Shown here: positions 7,403-10,261 of the stretch, piece after piece
Layout: each line of letters starts with the position of its first letter
Position numbering within the stretch: the stretch's first letter is position 1
Assembly: GCA_002284615.2 (NCBI GenBank)
Contig: MU070195.1
Span: 95,367-105,627, forward strand
Length of the DNA stretch: 10,261 bases
From: Dunaliella salina
Taxonomy: Eukaryota; Chlorophyta; Chlorophyceae; Chlamydomonadales; Dunaliellaceae
Direction: 5' to 3'
The notes under the pieces: model-generated
What the model saw: only the letters and a program-made list of their open reading frames with translations
The model's database searches: none
What the model was told of the DNA's origin: nothing
Program-made: the position numbers and the translations under genes

Positions 7403-7473
7403 AAACAGCACCAAACATGCCATTCAATTTAGCAACCCAGGCAATGGGGGTTTGGGGGAGGGGGGGGAGCTAC
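7403..7473 (+). mobile_element. E1-type 3' fragment on the + strand, left half
   Basis: The + strand reads STKHAIQFSNPGNGGLGEGG, matching TKNAIQFSNISNGVLGEG at the - strand end of E1 (about 3690-3640), and the nucleotide match covers about 70 bp. The fragment is thus inverted relative to E1 and to the copy at 8716-9225. It is cut by the R3 insertion and resumes at 8652. Confidence 0.65.
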
Positions 7474-8249
7474 AAGCATTTACAAGGGGTTTACAAGGGG
7501 GTGGCCTACAGCCCGAGACTTTGGCTGATCGGCTGCTGGTGAAACATTCTCAACCAGCAGGAGGGTGTCAAAAAAGATTTTGCCCACTGGCATGTGTAAA
7601 GGGGGACCCCCCTGACCCACCCACCACCCCCAAAACCCCCTTCCATGCCCCAATCCAGACAACAAGGGTATCAATCTGCTCCTCTTTAGAATTCCCTGTC
7701 TATCTGCATACCCACCGCAATCAAACATTGAGTTGGAGCAGAGTTATGGGGCAAAAAGAGAGGAACGGACGCCCATTCAAACCTGCCCTTCTAGGCACCC
7801 ACAACTGGCTTGCGAGTCCATGAACTGCTTTTCTGACTTCACCATGAAAGGTCATAATACACATTCTCACTATCATGGAAGTTTGGACTTGTTTGCTGCA
7901 AGTTTATCTCCACACCCCCAGCAACTTATACCCATGCGCATGTGTCACTGACTCTGATTCATGCACAGAGGACCCCCCCCTTTCACGCTATTAGCACCAA
8001 GAGGGTGCACATTGGCAGTTCTTAAGCCCAGGAATTTGACGATATATTCAAAATTCTTCAGAAGTGGCTCAGTAAAATTCTGGAAAGGGGTCCCAAAAAG
8101 TTTTGCTCCTGACAGCCTCCTGCAGCCAGCATCAAAAATTGAAACCAATTCAAAATTTTGAAAATCTGTACTGGTCATGATTTAGAAAAGCAAGGGTCTC
8201 TGGATCAGTCATAACCTGAAAGCAAGCCAAGAAAGGAATGAAGTCAGCA

Positions 8250-8445
8250 TTTGGGGGTCCGGTAAAAGCATGCAGTGGTCAGAATAATCAATAAATAGGC
8301 TTTTGCACTTTTTGCGCAGTTCACACACCTCCAATAGAAGAGAGCATGTTTCTTGTCTTGGGCTTCAGCACACTCACATGCATTACAAATATTTGAGCCA
8401 CCCAGCCATTTACATGATTCAACCTTCAAGCAATGGGCACAAAGC
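8250..8445 (-). pseudogene. R3 reverse-transcriptase C-terminal zinc finger
   Basis: LCAHCLKVESCKWLGGSNIC is followed by NACECAEAQDKKHALFYWRC. C-x2-C...H...C spacing matches CDRCSCAENQDEAHALLVC in R2, so the two are paralogous copies of one element family. A one-base shift then gives VCELRKKCKSLFIDYSDHC and LTSFLAWL. This region follows the RT thumb in LINEs and is thought to bind element RNA or target DNA. Stops and shifts make it a pseudogene. Confidence 0.65.
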
Positions 8446-8503
8446 CTAAGGAAAAGAAAAGTCTACGCAAGCCAAGGCCGCGTGCATTAAGGGAAGGCTA
8501 AAC
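8446..8503 (-). other. Candidate 58-nt intron or insertion unit in R3
   Basis: On the - strand the sequence begins GTTTAG, contains TTAATGCACGCGGCC, and ends with pyrimidine-rich ACTTTTCTTTTCCTTAG. Unspliced it introduces a TAG stop and a frame change. Removing it as a GT-AG intron joins EVLRNVS-R to LCAHCLKVES in frame. Related blocks recur elsewhere in the window, so it may be a mobile introner-like unit. The alternative is a fixed insertion in a dead element. Confidence 0.4.
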
Positions 8504-8651
8504 CTGCTCACATTCCTCAAAACTTCTGTACCAGGTTTTCAAATAAATATGATGGGATGCAAAAGGGTGTACGTGCTGTTGGATGTACAGGCTCACTGCA
8601 CCAATAATGGTAAGTCACTGCTTTCTTGTTCACCTCTGGGGGGGGAGCTAC

Positions 8652-8715
8652 TGACAGGGGGCTTGCAGGAGCATTAGGCGCAAAGCTGAGGGGATGGCCG
8701 ACAATCTGTTGGGCC
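8652..8715 (+). mobile_element. E1-type 3' fragment on the + strand, right half
   Basis: After the R3 right target duplication, GGGGGCTTGCAGG...GCGCAAAGCTGA-GGGGATGGCCGA resembles the E1 3' sequence GGGGGCTGCAGG...GCGCGCAGCTGGACGGATGGCCGA. This suggests it is the continuation of the fragment at 7403-7473. It ends at a 10-bp palindrome, TTGGGCCCAA (8709-8718), against the oppositely oriented copy. Confidence 0.5.
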
Positions 8716-9225
8716 CAAAAGTAAAAGTCTACGTTGGACACAGCCAGCGTGCATTAAGGAAAGACCCAACAGTCAGCGCTGAAACTAATAGTGAGCCCCA
8801 CCAACGAAGGCCAGCCAGCTATGAGCAGCCCAGATAATATGCGTCTGGTGGGTCGTTGGTCATCCGTCCAGCTGCACGCCTCGCTGTCCTGTGTGCAGCC
8901 CGCCCTGCAGCCCTCTCCCCCAAATCCCCATTGTTTTTGTTGCTGAATTGGAAGGCATTTTTGGTGTTGTTCATTTTGTTAGGGTCTTTCAGCGTACTAG
9001 AGGAGTTCTTTTGCAGTTTTGTGGGTTTTGTCTTTGGTTAAGCCAAGTTTGCAGAGGGGATCAACTGTGTGGGGAGGACAGTTCCAGCAACTCCAATTAG
9101 TATGGTGTGCAATGTGACTCTGCTATTGCGGTGTGCACTCTTGTGCCCTGGAGATTTTTGGTGCGTAGGCTCTCAATGGTGTGTTTGTGCTGGTTTTGTG
9201 CAGTGTGGAGTGTTTGTTCGCCAGA
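8716..9225 (-). mobile_element. Second E1-type 3' fragment, 5' truncated
   Basis: About 500 bp match 3457-3945 in the same orientation: shared landmarks are GCATTAAGGAAAGACCCAAC, ATGAGCAGCCCAG, CATCCGTCCAGCTG, GGCATTTTTGGTGTT, GTTCCAGCAACTCCAATT and GTGTGTTTGTGCTGGTTTTG. The protein relic on the - strand includes the strand-plus-tail part of the endonuclease but not RPD or VELK. Homology stops abruptly near 9225, as in 5' truncation. Indels have destroyed the frame. Confidence 0.85.
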
Positions 9226-9256
9226 CCCACGTTAGCTTGACTGCTCATAGCTTGCC

Positions 9257-9440
9257 TACGCTGGTGGCACCTACTTTTAGTGACAGCGCTGACTATTGGG
9301 GATTTCTTTAATGCATGCTGGCTGTGTCCAGCATAGACTTTTCCTTGGCCTGAACTGGTGGAGCTCATTCAGTTTCAGCGCTGACTGTTGGTCTTTCCTA
9401 AATGCATGCTGGCTTTTGCCCTGCCTAGACTTCTTTTTCT
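9257..9440 (+). repeat. 92-bp tandem duplication related to E1 3' ends
   Basis: Two units share CAGCGCTGACT (9284 and 9376), TTAATGCATGCTGGCT and TAGACTT blocks with a 92-bp period. The same sequence occurs in reverse orientation at about 8712-8815 and 3457-3545. It therefore represents two E1-type 3' ends on the + strand placed head to tail. Confidence 0.8.
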
Positions 9441-9502
9441 TCTTTTCCTTGGTCCTATAGTCAGCGCAGTGGAGGAGGTGTACAGAGGGAAAGCCTCTCA
9501 GC

Positions 9503-9945
9503 ATGGATTTGCACTGCTCACCTCCAACCTCAGTTGGTCCTCTGAGGAAAGAAGGGGGGTTCACTTTTACTTACGTAGTTGTGGATCAGTTCCAAGAAGC
9601 AGAGTCCGCTGGTGATGTTGGCAAACTTGCCTTTTGTGTGCGTTCTGTGATTTTGCAAGTTGCTAGCAATAGGACAGGTGGCGTGGCATCCTTGGCAAAG
9701 TGTTTTTTGAGTGTGCAAAGAAGCAGAAAGGGCCTTTGAGCCCAATATGGTTTGATGAACACTGCAGGTTGAAGCGGAACTTGTTTATTGCGGCAGTGAG
9801 GCGCGGAGAAGCAAAGCATGCGCGCCAATTCCTTAGGAGGGAAAGCAGAAGGTGTAATTGTAGGACAAAGCGCTGTTATAGAAGGCAGCAGTGTGCACTT
9901 TTTCTGGACGGGTTGTTTGAGGATCCTCAGGTCCATGACATGTAA
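9503..9945 (+). pseudogene. LINE protein fragment between endonuclease and reverse transcriptase
   Basis: The first frame gives FQEAESAGDVGKLAFCVRSV followed by ILQVASNRTGGVASLAKC. A shift near 9700 leads to FFECAKKQKGPLSPIWFDEH, then CRLKRNLFIAAVRRGEAKHA, a basic run, and LDGLFEDPQVHDM with a stop at about 9943. A WFD-E-C motif followed by an Arg/Lys-rich helix and an L-x-DP segment is typical of the linker between the AP-endonuclease and RT domains of LINE ORF2. The RT would lie to the right, outside the window. The frameshift means the copy is dead or the frame is mis-set. Confidence 0.55.
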
Positions 9946-10200
9946 AGGAAGAGGCATGCCTCGCACACCGCTTCAGTTCCTACAAGGATTAAAACCAGCA
10001 TCTGCAAAATCACTTCCGGGTGCAAACAACAGTGCCACAATAGGATAGGCGTGAATGTAGCTAAGACTTCAGGAGGTTCTGGCTTGTCAGGAAGAGACAT
10101 GGCTGTGCCTCTAGGTAGGAACTGCGCGCCCCCCCAGATGCTCCTGAGACAAGGTGCTGGATCTGGGTGGGTTCCTCAACCTGACTGCTTAGGCCCCAGT
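9946..10200. other. Continuation of LINE-like DNA without a clear frame
   Basis: Downstream of the linker no frame stays open on the + strand past about 10048. Short pieces such as CAPPQMLLRQGAGSG look protein-like but are not enough to assign. This is probably the decayed low-complexity region before the reverse transcriptase. Confidence 0.3.
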
Positions 10201-10258
10201 CACGTACGTGGGATCACCCCCCGGGATCAGGGTCGGGATCAGGGTCGAGATCAGGGGG
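10201..10258. repeat. 10-bp palindrome and 12-bp GGGATCAGGGTC repeat
   Basis: CACGTACGTG (10201-10210) is a perfect palindrome. GGGATCAGGGTC then occurs at 10223 and 10235, with a variant at 10247 and a decayed one at 10211. The array runs to the window edge and its full size is unknown. Confidence 0.85.
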
Positions 10259-10261
10259 GGG

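Larger units (their letters stand above)
3459..7403 (-). mobile_element. E1: decayed non-LTR retroelement with RNase H and restriction-like endonuclease
   Basis: Reading from high to low coordinates, a series of protein relics appears in consistent order: an N-terminal region with conserved blocks (about 7235-6403), RNase H (about 5830-5440), a zinc-finger-like module (about 5275-4771) and a PD-(D/E)XK endonuclease (about 4083-3660). Stops and frameshifts interrupt it, so it is not active. The order RNase H, finger, RPD-type endonuclease matches a group of algal elements I recall. A reverse transcriptase proper is not visible. Two other elements are nested in it (4093-4761 and about 5973-6402). 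The 3' limit is set by homology to the copy at 8716-9225. The 5' limit is uncertain and is placed where + strand E1-type sequence begins. Confidence 0.7.
7474..8637 (-). mobile_element. R-family LINE 3' fragment (copy R3)
   Basis: This 1164-bp insert on the - strand runs from EVLRNVSR (about 8525) through a zinc finger (8445-8250) to FFDTLLLVENVSPAADQPKS (about 7585-7515) and ends CCTTGTAAACCCC TTGTAAATGCTT next to the target duplication. It is the longest R copy here. Between finger and tail, about 7600-8170 is not matched by the other R copies and shows no recognisable protein; it may be a further insertion or a family variant. The 5' end is truncated. Confidence 0.75.
7460..8651. repeat. 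14-bp target-site duplication flanking R3
   Basis: GGGGGGGGAGCTAC is present at 7460-7473 and 8638-8651 without mismatch. The left copy directly abuts the TTGTAAA tail of R3. E1-type sequence resumes after the right copy, so both flanks of the original target are recognisable. Confidence 0.85.

Noticed and set aside
7152..7823. 223-codon + strand frame
   Set aside because: A patchwork: antisense of the E1 relic, then a short true E1-type piece, then antisense of the R3 tail. It crosses a target duplication, so it is not one gene.

Overview
This window looks like eukaryotic nuclear DNA, most likely from a green alga. It has GT-AG introns, long (CA)n/(TG)n microsatellites and densely nested non-LTR retrotransposons. 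The best lineage hint is that three independent retroelement 3' ends carry TTGTAAA repeats, which contain TGTAA, the polyadenylation signal typical of chlorophytes. The retroelement proteins also read like families I remember from volvocalean and related algal genomes. That is recall, not a search result. There are no bacterial genes, tRNAs or rRNAs.

Region 1 (about 1-3100, + strand) is the 3' part of a spliced host gene. Three exons (84-212, 330-394, 1030-1124) join in frame into a coherent acidic, Trp/Cys-containing protein segment. A possible last exon lies at 2808-2854. The intron after exon 3 is unusual. A minisatellite of about 12 units, each about 78 bp, has grown from the end of exon 3 together with its splice donor. 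It is followed by an ordinary unique stretch and a (GTGGGT)n/(TG)n block. Part of the exon 3 start, with its acceptor, is also duplicated upstream.

Region 2 (about 3460-7400, - strand) is a decayed non-LTR element (called E1 here). Read on the - strand from high to low coordinates, it encodes a region that may be a relic of a PCIF1-like methyltransferase, a ribonuclease H with TDGS/AELAA/TDSS motifs, a CCHH-type finger, and a C-terminal RPD...VELK restriction-like endonuclease. Two pieces of a different element family (called R here; reverse-transcriptase C-terminal zinc finger, tail and TTGTAAA 3' end) are inserted in it. One (4093-4761) is flanked by a perfect 9-bp target duplication, and E1 reads in frame across it once the insert is removed. 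The other (about 5973-6402) has a 10-bp duplication with one mismatch.

Region 3 (about 7400-9225) repeats the theme. A short + strand fragment of E1-type 3' sequence is split by a third R insertion (7474-8637) with a perfect 14-bp target duplication. Beyond it, tail to tail, lies a second - strand E1-type 3' fragment of about 500 bp.

Region 4 (about 9250-10261, + strand) holds a 92-bp tandem duplication related to the E1 3' end. It is followed by a frameshifted piece of a + strand LINE protein, probably the linker between endonuclease and reverse transcriptase, and a 12-bp repeat at the window edge.

The most intriguing unexplained signal is a block of about 50 bp, GC-rich then pyrimidine-rich. 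It recurs six times: inside R-element reading frames just before the zinc finger, in E1-type 3' ends, and in the 92-bp duplication. In one copy, removing it as a 58-nt GT-AG intron restores the protein frame, so it may be an introner-like unit.
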